This document shows, one piece after another, positions 46,285-58,599 of a DNA stretch of 64,000 bases (the stretch's first letter is position 1; every line of letters starts with the position of its first letter). Origin of the DNA: Cephalotus follicularis (lineage: Eukaryota; Streptophyta; Magnoliopsida; Oxalidales; Cephalotaceae); contig BDDD01001479.1 of assembly GCA_001972305.1 (NCBI GenBank), positions 184,872 to 248,871 on the forward strand. The letters are read 5' to 3'. Below the pieces are notes generated by a model. It searched no databases. It was not told the origin of the DNA and saw nothing but the letters and a program-made list of their open reading frames with translations. A program made the position numbers and the translations under genes.

Positions 46285-47248
46285 TGTAATGGCCGGTATT
46301 TTTCCTGAATGTAATATTTCGATTTATGATGTAATCTTAAATTTGAATCAATGAGAATGTTGAGATTTTCAACTCAAAAGATGCTTACAAACCCTGATTA
46401 TGGTTTTGGAGATGGAATGTGTGTATGTTAATTCTTAAAACGGCGCTGTTTTGGGGTAAAGACATCGACGTCTTTGGAAAGACGTCGACGCCTATGGCAA
46501 CCGGGGAACACGTGAATGCATGGGCATGCACGTCGACATTGAGAGAAGACATCGACACCTTCTTACGAAAATGGAAAAGATATCGACGTCTAAGGAAAGA
46601 CGTCGACGCCTTTGTAAAGAACATCTGTCGCGCTTTTTCACTGGCAGAGTAACATGCAAGAGGATCTTTGGGGGCTTTACAGACGCCTTTACAAGTGCAT
46701 TGTGACGTGTTGATCATGCTGGTGTGTTGTCAGGCCTGTTCAAAACATGCCCGTCACATGGAACATGCAAGGGATATACCACCCTCACATGCAATCTGCA
46801 GAAGAAAGAAGGTTAAAGAAAACAAAAGAAAATGCAGAAATCTGGAAAGTGGGAGAGAACATGAGTATGCCCATTAAATGTAAGGAGAAGGATGTTAAGG
46901 GGGAGCCATCTGCATAAGAACAGCCCTCCCCACTTCTCTCTCTCGTTTTAAAACACCAAAGGAAAGAAAGGAAAGAAAACAGTGAGTGTGAGAGCCACCA
47001 TTGTTGAGTTTACTTGGAGCTAGAGATTGGAGCTCGTGGGTAGCAGTTGCTGAGGGAACCTTGGAGCTGCTGGTGGCCAAAACTTGGGAACTCAAAGAGT
47101 TGGACTTTCCAGTTCCTAACTTGGAACAATAAGGTAGGGGAAAGTGATGGATTTATACATGCAATTTGGGTTTTAAGTTAATGAATAACATAATGAATTG
47201 CATGTTAATGGTTGAATTGTGATTCTGGACTTGTTGTGGTGTCACTGT
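46285..47248 (+). mobile_element. Truncated gypsy LTR, 5' part
   Basis: Starts TGTAATGGCCGG and follows, in reverse complement, the sequence of the solo LTR at 54855-56125 through its array, the GTAGGGGAAAG block and beyond. The TATA-like 'ctgcataag' and 'ctctctctcgtttt' blocks at 46910-46950 are conserved between them. It ends at 47248, where Gyp-2 begins. The U5 end is missing. Confidence 0.75.
46459..46618 (+). repeat. GTCGAC-type motif array (A6)
   Basis: Units such as AGACATCGACGTCTTT, AAGACGTCGACGCC, ACGTCGACATTG, ACATCGACACC, ATATCGACGTC and AAGACGTCGACGCC. Many are extended palindromes of 14-17 bases around TCGA. Confidence 0.75.
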
Positions 47249-50200
47249 TGTAATACCCTGTTCGTTCGTAAATGTATTTTTACGGGTTCATAAATATAAT
47301 TTACGAATTTTATCTGTGTTTTCGGGCTTTTAATTTGGTTTAATTTTAAAACTCCGGTTGCCCTATGATCGGGTTTATGTGAATTGTGCGGAATGATACC
47401 GGTCCGAAAATTTGGGTATGTTATGCTATGTTGGGTTTTATAAATTCTTATTTTAATCCAAAACTTATTTTATTAAAAACAAATTATTTATCTTTTATTT
47501 TAATATTCCTTATTCCCTTTTATTATTAATTTCTTTTATTATTATTTCTTTTAATTTCCTTTTTCCTATTTTACCATTTTCTTCTTCTTTTCTCCTACTT
47601 CCTCCCACCTTCTTCCTTCTTTCCAGCAATTCCCACTATCAAACTCACATGCAAAGCTTCCTTTCCATTACAAAATCCAGAAAAGTTCCCCTTTCTTCTC
47701 CCTTTTGTCAAATCTTGTCTCCTCCTTTCTCCATTATAGAGTATCTTGCCATTTTAAATGTTACCTTCATCATTCTTGCAAGCTACTGCAGATTCTATCT
47801 TGTTAGTGTGTAACAAACTGCTGTGTGATTCATTCTTCAAAGTTCAAGAGGTAATCTCAACCCTTAATTGATTCTTTTGGGTTAAATTCTCTTAGTTTGC
47901 TATGTATGTCTAAGTATGCTATGGTTTTGTATTCTTCTTTCTTTGTTTTTGTTCACAGCCAAATTTTGATAGTGTTGTGGTGTTATTCCTACTGTTTTTG
48001 TGTTCTGGGAATCACTAAAGGTCAGTTAATTCATTCCCTTTAATTATAGTTTTGTTTCAATGGCTTACTTTGAGTTTTTGTGCTCTTGGTATCTTTGGGT
48101 CTTTGATTCTTGTCTAAACATGTTGCCATTGTATTAGTAATGTTATCTGCACGTTTTATGCACCTATATATGTCACAAACTGAGTTTACAACTTCTGTAA
48201 TCAATTAAAACAAAATCTGGACATGTTCATGCAATGTCTTCTTGCTTCCTTTTGCAAGTTAAATCTTTGACATGTCGTTTTCTTGTCAAATTTATGTTTG
48301 TATGTCACCTACAAGTCATATATAATCATATGTTTATGTCCATATGTCTCTAGTTTAATGTAGAAATCATTTGAACCATTTTCAGTAGCAAATCTTCAGA
48401 TTTCCAACTGTTCTGTCGCCCAGAACAGTCGGCTGTCTTAGTGGACAGTCGGCTGGAATGGTTGTGTAGTCGACTGGAGGGAAGAACACAGTCGACTACC
48501 TGCATTTTTGATTGTGTAGTCGACTGTTCATATGGTCCAGTCGACTGCCAAGCCTCCCCAGTCGACTGGACCCCTGTTCTAGTCGACTGTTTTACCCTGG
48601 AATGTGCTGTTTTCAACTGTTTTGATTCGTTTGATCCCCGAATCGATCCGAATCTTTTCCGACAAAATTTAGTTTTGATTACGGATGTTCGTTTCTTGAT
48701 ACATTTCTATGAATTTTAATGTTGATTTTTATGTACGGATGTCCTTCTTTCTTTGGCTATCTGATTTTATTGAAACAGCCCAGTTTCACTTTTATGATTA
48801 ATGTACGGATTATTCTTCATTATTGGATATCTCGTTCGGTTTTATCTAAATAAATTCAGTTTCATACTTTTGTGAACAACGTATGAATACATTGTTCTTT
48901 GGTATGCTCCTTTTGTTTATTAAGTAAATGTTTCTATGATTTTTCTCCTGATTTTATTCGGAATAAAAATTTAGATCTTTAATCTATGTACGGATTTTCG
49001 ACATTCCTTTATATTTACGAATTTTTGAAAATAAAGCCAGCTCTAATATTTTTGAAATTAAATATTCCTGACTTTATAAAACTGAGTTATGATTCGTTTA
49101 CAAAAATCTTGCACGAATATCTCTTTTATTGTGAAAATTAAATGAGTTGGTTCCTGAATGTGAAAATGTACGGGTTTCTTGTTTTTAGTTTATTCTTTTG
49201 TTATTTATGAAAATGATTCCAATTTCATTACGGATTTTCTTGATTTTTAATTGTGAAAATGTCCGAATTTCTTTGTCTCTGGGTCTTATTCTATGCTTTT
49301 GATCAAATGAATTCAGACTTGTCTTTCGCACGTATTTTTTGTTTTGGCGAATATGTTTCGACATGATAAAATATGTTTTATTACTTTTGACGTAAAGTTA
49401 AATATTACTGATTTTACAAATTGAGCATGATTTTCACCTAAGAAAGTATGCTAAATTTTTATGATATAGATTTCATTATGAGCATGATTTTCAATTACGA
49501 AAGTATGCAAATTTTTAAGATATGATTTGGTTTTGTGAGTAAACCAATGTTTGGAAATGATTTTGATAAATCATTATTTTTGAAATACTGAGAATATATT
49601 GATTCCTACCTATGGAGGTACCATAGGCACGTCGTGGGCCTGGCACGGGGACGTGACACTTCCGTAGCAGTGTGATGCGACTACGGCGTCTCTCTTAGTT
49701 TTGAATAAATCCCATGAGGTGGATTTATGGATCCGTTATGTATGATAGAGGCGTATGAATCGATTCTAGTTATTGGGTGTATGATATGTTATGGATTGTG
49801 GGAATTGATTGTGTAGTGCCGTACACGTCATTCCGTTTGGCAAGTGGATTCTGCAGGATCCCTTGCATATATGTATGTATTTAATTCGATATTGCATCTC
49901 TCAGTATAAGGCATGGATTTAAGAAAAGTTTTGAAAACTGATATGCTTTGATATATATCTTTCACTTTATGCTGATTTGTGAATCTATATGTATATAATT
50001 TGACATGAAGATCTTTTGATTTGCATGAACTGATTTTGTTATGAATTGTTCTATTTTTGTAAAGGATTAGTATTGTTCCACTACGTAAACTGTTTCGTAA
50101 ATTGTCTTGTTTCGTAAAATGTTTTATTTCGTATTCTGAAGTTTTGAATACTGTTTCATAACGAACATTGTTCTGTTTCGTATTCGTTGTGATTTGCAAC

Positions 50201-50693
50201 TGTTTTATTTGGCTTCGTCTCGTAACCGTTATGATTTTGGAAACTGATATACTTCGTAATCTGTTTTGTTACATACTGCTTTATGATTCTATGTTCGTAC
50301 TGAGGTTTGCTCAGCCGCGTTTTTGTTTCCATGCGGCAGGTTATCTGGAGCTTTTGGGGCAAGTGTGATAAGAGAGCAACCTATGACTTGAGGATTTTAT
50401 TGAGTTAAATTCTTTTAGAAATGCTATGTTTTTCAGAACTATGATTTCCAGTTCTAGTTGCATTATCAAATTATGTTTAGACCACCACGTGTTAATTTGG
50501 AGACCAATTCGTTTATGAGCAGAATTTAAGTTTTGAATCATAAATTTCTTTTATCAATTTAATCAGAAATTTATTACTGTTTTTAATGACATAAGTTCAG
50601 AATATACTGATATTTTTTTTATTAGATCGGTTTAGCGTGACATTTCCGGTTCTGAATTGGGAGTGATTCCGGTTCCGAATCGGGGGTGTTACA
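47249..50693 (+). repeat. Gyp-2 5' LTR
   Basis: 3.4 kb, from TGTAATACCCTG to GGGGTGTTACA. The part from 48661 matches 53758 onward. The part before has a CT-rich tract (47500-47720) and the CAGTCGACTG array. Confidence 0.8.
48424..48590 (+). repeat. CAGTCGACTG motif array (A7)
   Basis: Eight units about 20 bp apart: two ACAGTCGGCTG, then six with the perfect palindrome AGTCGACT (flanked mostly by C/T...G). It lies just before the point where the two Gyp-2 LTRs become alike. Confidence 0.85.
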
Positions 50694-50714
50694 GTTATGG
50701 TATCAAAGAATAGG
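50694..50714 (+). other. Gyp-2 primer-binding site region
   Basis: GTTATGGTATCAAAGAATAG after the LTR; TGGTATCA matches the initiator tRNA-Met complement, the rest is diverged. Confidence 0.6.
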
Positions 50715-50854
50715 TTTTGTTTCTTAGAAAGCCTATCTAGGTTTGACCTGTGAGATGGGTAGAGATTGGGTTAGGGTTATTCCTTAGTTGTCATTTTGGT
50801 TTACCCTTGACCAGTTTGTTGTTTGTTTCGTTATATTCTAGTTCTTGTTCGTAG

Positions 50855-51550
50855 ATGGCACGTAAGGGTGGATAATCAAGGAACGTTAACCGGAAAGCCG
50901 GGCTAGCAATTACACTAAAAGGTGTATGGAATGAGCTAAGTTTGGAGGAGTTAGTAAGGCGAGTGGTTGCACAAGTTGTTCCCCAAGTGGTTCGCGCAAT
51001 GCAACAGCAGAAGTTGGATCAGGAACAGCAAAGAAATGTGGACAATACGGCCAAAAATATTGAAACAGAAAGGCTAGTTTTTCAGGAGGCCAGACAGAAA
51101 AGAGGAAGGAAGTGGACTAGGGATGTTTGTCAGGATCAAAATTTGGGACATCGGGATAAGAGCCATGATGGAGGATCGGTCGACGGGAATAATCCCAATT
51201 TTATTCCTGTTGCACAATGTGAGACTTGTAGGAAGTGGCATCCTGTTGGAACGTGTTATAGATCTATGGGAGCTTGTTTCAAATGTGGTCAGATGGGTCA
51301 TATCCTTAAGGATTGTTCGAATCCTTATTCTAAGAATAAAAAGGGAAATGGTGGAGACGCTAAGCAGCGGAGTGAAGGAGGCAATGTGTTTGCGACTCAT
51401 TGGATTGAAGATGCTACAGGTACTGTTTCGTTCTTTCTTGCTTTTGGTAACCGTAGGGAGTTTGCTTTGTATGTTATGAGTCAACTCTTTCCATGGGAGC
51501 GGAGTCCTTCGTTTGGCATTTTGGGGTGCCTTCTTAATTGTTCGATTTAG
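50855..51550 (+). pseudogene. Gyp-2 gag remnant with one zinc knuckle
   Basis: A plus-strand frame from MARKGG, with TAA at 50873, then open to 51550. N-terminal SLEELVRRVVAQVVPQVVRAM is a helical segment typical of the start of plant chromovirus gag. The capsid core is missing. A CETCRKWHPVGTC pre-knuckle and the zinc knuckle CFKCGQMGHILKDC follow. The tail (FVLFLAFGN...LNCSI) does not look like gag and probably crosses a deletion junction. Protease, RT and integrase are absent. Confidence 0.75.
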
Positions 51551-51582
51551 GTTGGGAGATGTTTTAGATTTCGGGACGAAAT

Positions 51583-51602
51583 CTTTTTAAGGGGGGTGGA
51601 AA
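51583..51602 (+). other. Gyp-2 polypurine tract
   Basis: AAGGGGGGTGGAAA ends directly at the 3' LTR start TGTAATACCCG; the upstream GGGACGAAATC block is typical of plant gypsy 3' ends. Confidence 0.75.
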
Positions 51603-52639
51603 TGTAATACCCGTTTTTCCGAATAAAATTTATTTTATTTTATATTATTTGGAGCCCTTTTTAATTAATATTCGTGGATTGCCTATCTGTTTTAGATATG
51701 AATAACCCAAAATTTTGATTTATTTGGGCTAATTTAAATTCGAATGTTGACCAATAAACATCTTTGGTAATTGGTTAAAGAAAATATTTTTAAAAGCATT
51801 TATCACTTTTATTTGGAAAATCTAAATTATACATTTTAAGAAGAAAATCTTTTAAAAAGGAAATTGTCCATTTTGTTTTAAAAACCAAATTGTGCAAAAT
51901 CAATTAAAAAGGAAATGGTTTATTTTTCCTTAATTTTGCCTTATTTGGCCGCCACCCTCTCTCCCAAAATCTCTCACTAAGCAATTTTGGTTTCTCTCCC
52001 ATTCTCTCACTCAATCTCTCCCGCATCAACACTCTCTCTTTACATCTCTCTCTCCCGCATTTTGGCCTCTCACTTATGCATTCTACCGAAATCTCTCCCA
52101 TGCAATTATCTCTTTTCTTTATTTTGCTTCTTCACGCGTTTTGCCTTATTATTGGCCACCTTCTTTCCTTTATTTTCATCTCTTTCATTCGTCTGGATAG
52201 CCCCTCTCTCTCTCACTCTTCACGCCTCCATTGTTGCACAGCTTGGAGGAAGCTTCTTGCTCAGTCGCCACAGTACATCACTTCAGGTTCGGTTTCTTGC
52301 TTCCTTGTAGTGATCCGATTCTTTTGATATCAACTGTATATAGAAATGCATTAATCTCCTTCTCTCTGTGAGAGCCTGCACCACTGGTTACTAGATCTTT
52401 AGTAGTCATGGCGTTTGGCTTGAGTCGTGGTCGGGTTGGATATCAACCCGGTCACATGTGTAGGGATTGATCCCATCCCTCTCCTTAAAACAGCCACTGT
52501 TTGCATATGTCTGTTTCCTCCCCTGTTTTGCTATTTTTCTTCTTGTTTCCATCGGCATCATTGATGGTTGGTGTAGCTGATTATGATGACAACGTCGTTG
52601 CCCACAAATCTATCACCTTGGTTCATGCTCGGCACTAGG

Positions 52640-53165
52640 ATCGTCCTGCATGTGTGAGTGTGTTGGTTGTGTGTATGTGCTGTGAAAACAGAGTGTATAT
52701 GTGCATGTGGTGTGTGTGTGTTGCATGAAAAATGAGCATGCGTGCAGGAGTGTGTTTTACATGTAATATGTGCATGTGGTGTGTGTTGTGTGGCCGTGTG
52801 TTGCATGTAATATAAGCATATGGTGTGTGTTTCGCATGTTGTGTGTATTTTGTGTGTTGTGTATGCGGATGTGTGTATGTGTTGCATGTAGTATGTGCAG
52901 ATGTGCAGTGTGTTTTGCATGTAATATGCATATGTGTGCCGTGTGTGTTGTATGGACGTGCGTGTGTGAATGTGTTGTAGGTGGTGTGTGCATATGTTGT
53001 GTGCAGCCAGAGTGATATGCATGCAGTAAGTGTGTGTGTGTATAGAGTGCAGTGTTATACGAGTTCGTGTGCTTTGTTGTGTGTAGACAGAGTATGTGTT
53101 ATGCATTTGATGTGTGTGTGTTGTGTTGTGCTGTGTGTGCGAGATAAGTGCAACTGTGTGTGTGA
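52640..53165 (+). repeat. TG-rich alternating purine-pyrimidine tract
   Basis: About 520 bp of degenerate TGTGTG with frequent TGCATG and TATGTG words. Long runs alternate purine and pyrimidine. The frames called on both strands (Thr/His-rich or Val/Cys-rich) follow from composition only. Confidence 0.8.
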
Positions 53166-53260
53166 GTTAAGTCATGTTAATGGGTACTCACAAATGCATT
53201 GTCTTATTTCTCACTTCTGCAATCTACGTGTAGCACTGTAAATACACCTAAATTCATGTA

Positions 53261-53512
53261 AAACGTCGATGCTCTTCCCCTTTGTTTCATCGAAGCGTCG
53301 ACTCCTTCCCACAATTATGAATAATCCTGTTTTGTTTATGTAAAGCGTTGTGCCATCCTATTTTGTTCTGTAAAGCGCCGACCCTCTGTACTCAAAGTTT
53401 GAGTTTTAAAATGTTTAAGCATCGCCTGTGTCCTAATAAACGTCGACGCTTATGTTAGAAGAGTCGACAGTTTCGGCTTTGTTTTAGATAAAGCGCTGAC
53501 ACTTTCACAAGG
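53261..53512 (+). repeat. GTCGAC-type motif array (A8)
   Basis: AACGTCGATGCTC, AGCGTCGACTCC, AAGCGTTGTGCC, AAGCGCCGACCC, AAGCATCGCC, AACGTCGACGCTT, GAGTCGACAG and AAGCGCTGACAC at 25-50 bp spacing. It occupies the same relative place as A7 in the other LTR, just before the shared part. Confidence 0.7.
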
Positions 53513-54854
53513 ATTTTTAATTTCTTATTTGAATTGTTATTTTTATATCTTTTAGATAACTGTGCCAACGGAAGTACTGCGTAGGATTGTTTGATTTTCT
53601 CTTGAGGATAATTTTCGTGTTTACGTAAGGTACGGATCTTCTTTCCTTGATACACTCTTAGTGTTTCATTAGAATATGAATTCGGCTTGAATAAATCCGG
53701 TTATACCTTTTTAAGTACGAATTATTCTTCCTCGGTTACCATCTTTTAATTTGGTTTGACAAAATTTAGTTTTGATTACGGATGTTCGTTTCTTGATACA
53801 TTTCTATGGATTTTAATGTTGATTTTTATGTACGGATGTCCTTCTTTCTTTGGCTATCTGATTTTATTCAAACAGCCCAGTTTCACTTTTATGATTAATG
53901 TACGGATTATTCTTCATTATTGGATATCTCGTTCGGTTTTATCTAAATAAATTCAGTTTCATACTTTTGTGAACAACGTATGAATACATTGTTCTTTGGT
54001 ATGCTCCTTTTGTTTATTAAGTAAATGTTTCTATGATTTTTCTCCTGATTTTATTCGGAATAAAAATTTAGATCTTTAATCTATGTACGGATTTTCGACA
54101 TTCCTTTATATTTACGAATTTTTGAAAATAAAGCCAGCTCTAATTTTTTTGAAATTAAATATTCTTGACTTTATAAAACTGAGTTATGATTCGTTTACGA
54201 AAATCTTGCACGAATATATCTTTTATTGTGAAAATTAAATGAGTTGGTTCCTGCATGTGAAAAATGTACGGGTTTTTTGTTTTTAGTTTATTCTTTTGTT
54301 ATTTATGAAAATGATTCCAATTTCATTACGGATTTTCTTGATTTTTAATTGTGAAAATGTCCGAATTTCTTTGTCTCTGGGTCTTATTCTATGCTTTTAA
54401 TCAAATGAATTCAGACTTGTCTTTCGCACGTATTTTTTGTTTTGGCGAATATGTTTCGACATGATAAAATATGTTTTATTACTTTTGACGTAAAGTGAAA
54501 TATTACTGATTTTACAAATTGAGCATGATTTTCACCTAAGAAAGTATGCTAAATTTTTATGATACAGATTTCATTATGAGCATGATTTTCAATTACGAAA
54601 GTATGCAAATTTTTAAGATATGATTTGGTTTTGTGAGTAAACCAATGTTTGGAAATGATTTTGATAAATCATTATTTTTGAAATACTAAGAATATATTGA
54701 TTCCTACCTATGGAGGTACCATAGGCACGTCGTGGGCCTGGCACGGGGACCTGACACTTCTGTAGCAGTGTGATGCGACTACGGCGTCTCTCTTTGTTTT
54801 GAATAAATCCCATGAGGTGGATTTATGGATCCGTTATGTATGATAGAGGCGTAT

Positions 54855-56125
54855 TGTCACACCCCGTTTACAAAAAACGCAGCTTTAAAGCGGTAAAGGC
54901 AATTAACATAATATACAGCTCATGCGAAACCGTGAAATTTAAAACTTTTCCAAGCATAACAGTTGCGGAAGCATAAAAGAACATAAGTTGCCAACACGTA
55001 ACGTACGTCCCATACCGTACGCTACCCAATTACAGGTCATAAAAGTCAATCGCCCATAAAACGGAGCGTGAAAAAAACGGTACAAGATAACAAATATCCA
55101 ATGTTACAAAAACCAAATAACATGATAAATGTTCAACAACCCGAAATAAGAGAAAATAACAAGTCTTCTCTTTAAATCTCCGTGCTTGCTCCATGTCAAG
55201 AACACTCCATCAATCTGTTACAGTAGGGGGTTAGCCTTTGTCCTCACTCGGCAGAACCATAAACCATGTATTAATATCAAACCCAAAATTACAGTATGGC
55301 TTTCCCCTACCTCTGGTTTCAAGTTAGAAACCGAAAGTCCACCTCTTTTAGTATTCCACGAAGTCACAGCAGGCCCTCTAGGTCCGTCTCGTAGCTGCAC
55401 CAGTAGCTTCAAGGTCCAAGCTCAAAGCTTCAACAATGGTGGAACACACACAGTCACTGTTTCACTCTCTCTCTCCCTCCTGGTGTTTGTAAAACGAGAG
55501 AGACAAGTGGGGTGGGTGTCCTTTATGCAGAAGCTCTCCTCCGACATTCACATTCTGGCAATTGACAGCCCCATTCCAAAACTCTCTCACCTACTCCCTT
55601 TCTGCATTTCTTTTACATTCTTTAACCATCCTTTACATTGCAGGTAGCAGGTGAGGATTCCCCTTGCATGAACCATGTGAGGCATGTTCTGGCAACGCAC
55701 CCACAGGTACAACACGCCACAAAGCACTCAAAAAAGCGTTAGGTAAGTCCCCTTAAACAAATCCCGTGCATGCTACCTATGCAGACGAAGAACGTGCAGG
55801 CCATTCATACAAAGGAGTCGACGTCTTTCCTTGGACGTCGATGTCTTTGTCCGTTCGTAAGAAGGTGTCGATGCCTCCTTCCCGAGTCAACGTGCATGCC
55901 CATGCATTCACGTGTGCCCTAGCTCACAAAGGAGTCGACGTCTTTCCAAAAGACGTCGATGTCTTTTGGCCAAAACAGCGCCGTTTCAAGCTTTAACATA
56001 CACACTCCATTTCTAAGTCCATAACTAGGGTTTGCAAGCATCAAACTCAACATTCTCATTAAATCAAGATTTATGATTACATCATAAATCAAAATATTAC
56101 ATTCAGGAAAATACCGGGCGTTACA
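54855..56125 (-). mobile_element. Solo gypsy LTR, minus orientation
   Basis: 1271 bp, TGTCACACCCCG...GGGCGTTACA on the plus strand. It is flanked by a perfect CGTAT duplication (54850-54854 and 56126-56130). There is no internal region, so it is a product of LTR-LTR recombination. Removing it restores the Gyp-2 LTR sequence found at 49745-49765. Confidence 0.9.
55811..55975 (-). repeat. GTCGAC-type motif array (A9) in the solo LTR
   Basis: GGAGTCGACGTCTTTCC, GGACGTCGATGTCTTT, GGTGTCGATGCC, GAGTCAACGTG, GGAGTCGACGTCTTTCC and AAAGACGTCGATGTCTTTT. The repeated word GTCGACGTCTTTCC is exact in two units. Confidence 0.8.
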
Positions 56126-57325
56126 CGTATGAATCGATTCTAGTTATTGGGTATATGATATGTTGTGGATTATGGGAATTGATTGTGTAGTGCCGTACAC
56201 GTTATTCCATATGGCAAGTGGATTCTGCAGGATCCCTTGCATATATGTATGTATTTAATTCGATAGTGCATCTCTCAGTATAAGGGATGGATTTAAGAAA
56301 AGTTTTGGAAACTGATATGCTTTGATATATATCTTTCACTTTATGCTGCTTTGTGAATCTATATGTATATAATTTGACATGAAGATCTTTTGATTTCCAT
56401 GAACTGATTTTGTTATGAATTGTTCTATTTTTGTAAAGGATTAGTATTGTTCCACTACGTAAACTGTTTCGTAAATTGTCTTGTTTCGTAAAATGTTTTA
56501 TTTCGTATTCTGAAGTTTTGAATACTGTTTCGTATCGAACATTGTTCTGTTTCGTATTCGTTGTGATTTGCAACTGTTTTATTTGGCTTCGTCTCGTAAC
56601 CGTTATGATTTTTGAAACTGATCTATTTCATAATCTGTTTTTGTAACGCCCCGAATTTCATAAATAATTATTATGAAATTGGTGCGTGTACAATCGTAAT
56701 AAAATCGATAGAGCCCAGTGTAATAAAAAGGCATTACGCATTTAAGTCATAATCGCGTTAGCTAAGACGGCTAATAAAACCTATTTTTTAATGCGCGACA
56801 ATAAAGCTCGAATGCTCGCAATGTTATTGCGATTATTTTGGTTGCCGTTTGGATAATTTATGTCGCGATTTGCGGAAAAATCGGGACCCGTACCTTAGTA
56901 TTTTACCAGAAATACTAAGGAGGAAGCAAAGAATAAAAGGGGGAGGGGACACACACACACGGGCGCATCACGTGCCCGTTCAAGAAACGAACGTAGGCGC
57001 TCTGTGCACCTGCAGGGAGAGATGGCGAGAGAGATTGGGAGAGAGAACGGCAGAGAGGTCGGGAGAGGACGCTGGAGGCAGCTACCGGACCAGGGGAGCG
57101 CGGCGGTCAACCCAGGCACGCCACTGACCAGTAACCTCTTCTCCTTTCTTCTCTTTTTCTTCTTTTTTTCTTCTCCTTGCCGCCACTGTCGCGCCTCCTC
57201 ACGGCATTTCCCGGCGTCGTTAGCGTCGCGGGTGGCCTGGGTTTTGGTGTAGAGGACTAGCTCTACCCATTTCGACCACTGGTGCGCCGTGATTCGGCCG
57301 AAAACGGCCGGAATCAGTTGGCTGA

Positions 57326-57492
57326 GTCGACTCAGCGAGTCGACTCACTGCCACCTTGGACCGCGCATTTGGCGCCGAGTCTTGGCGAGTCACGGGCAGT
57401 GACGTGTAGGGCTGATGAATATGTGGCGTTTTTGAGTGGTGATCAGACCTGTGGAGGTCTGTCGAGTTGACTCAGTGAGTCACGACTCGCTG
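57326..57492 (+). repeat. GAGTCGACTCA motifs in the 3.2-kb solo LTR
   Basis: TGAGTCGACTCAGCGAGTCGACTCA at 57326-57350 (two overlapping palindromes), then GAGTTGACTCAGTGAGTCACGACTC near 57463-57488. A further GGTCGACTCAGG lies at 59092. Confidence 0.7.
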
Positions 57493-58067
57493 CCGGCCAT
57501 GGCGCGGCGTTCGGCGCCGATTCCCGGCGAGTCTTGACCGGTTTTGAGTCCACCGTCCAATGTGAAATCCGTTGATGGGTGTTTCGCCGCCTGGTTGTGT
57601 CGATCGGATTCCGGTCGGCGTTTCGGCGACGGAAATGTTTTATGTGTCGAACATAATGGAAATGTGTTGTATGTGCAGTGTGAGAGTGACCATTGGATTT
57701 GGCAATGAGGAATTGATCAATTGGCGAGAACCGCCTTCGGTTCAACGGTTATCGAAAAGGTTCGGCATTTGAACGTGCAGCTCGACTGTACGGTTGTTAC
57801 TGCTGTAACAGGTAGGGGATTTTATAAATGTGGTTTGAGTTCAATCATAATAAATGTTCTTTGATGAAATGCATGCATATCGTGTCTTGGAATGATTGTG
57901 AGTTGTGAATTGTGAATTGTGTGACGGTGTTAGGGTTGCTATGAATAGTTAACCCGCTACGCATATAGTGTTTTACGATGATTGTAGATCGGATTGCATG
58001 TGTTGTATGCCTTGAACTCGATCGGTTTTGAGACGTGTCGAAGGAACCATGTTTTGGTTCGCTCAAC

Positions 58068-58172
58068 CGTCGACGCTTAGGAAAGAAGCGTCGACACTAT
58101 TGATTGTTATACGGAGAATCAGTCCTAGTTCGCGATAAACGTCGACGCTTAGAGATAACGTCGACGCTATGA
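58068..58172 (+). repeat. CGTCGACGCTT motifs (A10)
   Basis: CCGTCGACGCTTAG, GCGTCGACACTA, ACGTCGACGCTTAG and ACGTCGACGCTATG in about 105 bp. Confidence 0.75.
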
Positions 58173-58247
58173 TTCGTTGTGTGTAAGAATGGATCGTTGT
58201 GAGTTGTGGCTTTGTTTTTCTACTGTTTTTCTGCACTGTCTGCAGAA

Positions 58248-58562
58248 TCCAGCCGACTGTCCGAGAGGACAGCCGACTGCTCGAGTGCGCCAGTTGACCA
58301 TTCGATATGAACGGCCGACTACTCAATGGATCCAGCCGACTGTGCTTGGGAGCCAACCGACTTTCCATGTGTGTTACTGAGAAATGCCTGCAGAGGCTTG
58401 AGTAGCCGACTGCTGTAGGCCAGCGGCCGACTGTTGGGTATAAACAGCCGACTGTCAAGGATGACAGCCGATTGTCGAGTGTGGGCAACTGACTGGCAGT
58501 TTAGGACAGCCGACTGTTGAAGGAAAACAACCGACTGTCAGTGAGGGACAACCGATTGTTTG
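58248..58562 (+). repeat. CAGCCGACTG motif array (A11)
   Basis: About fourteen units of consensus (A/C)CAGCCGACTGT, with variants such as CGGCCGACTA, CAACCGACT, CAGCCGATTG and CAACTGACTG. It differs from A7 mainly by C in place of T before the CG. Confidence 0.85.
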
Positions 58563-58599
58563 TGTCTGTCTTGCATTGTGGGCATGTGTATGCATCTTG

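Noticed and set aside
52558-53106. 182-residue minus-strand frame (Thr/His-rich) and plus-strand Cys/Val-rich frames
   Set aside because: They follow from the TG-rich low-complexity tract, which is open in several frames on both strands; no domain or start context.
55186-55647. 153-residue plus-strand frame
   Set aside because: It is antisense to a solo LTR; composition follows CT-rich sequence, and the equivalent place in sister LTRs is not open.
56849-57252. Frames in the GC-rich part of the 3.2-kb solo LTR
   Set aside because: Opposite-strand frames of similar length overlap them; Arg/Glu/Gly-rich composition arises from GA-rich sequence; no domain seen.
58248-58562. CRISPR-like appearance of the spaced repeats
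   Set aside because: Repeats are about 10 bp, degenerate and irregularly spaced, and the DNA is plant nuclear retrotransposon; there are no cas genes.
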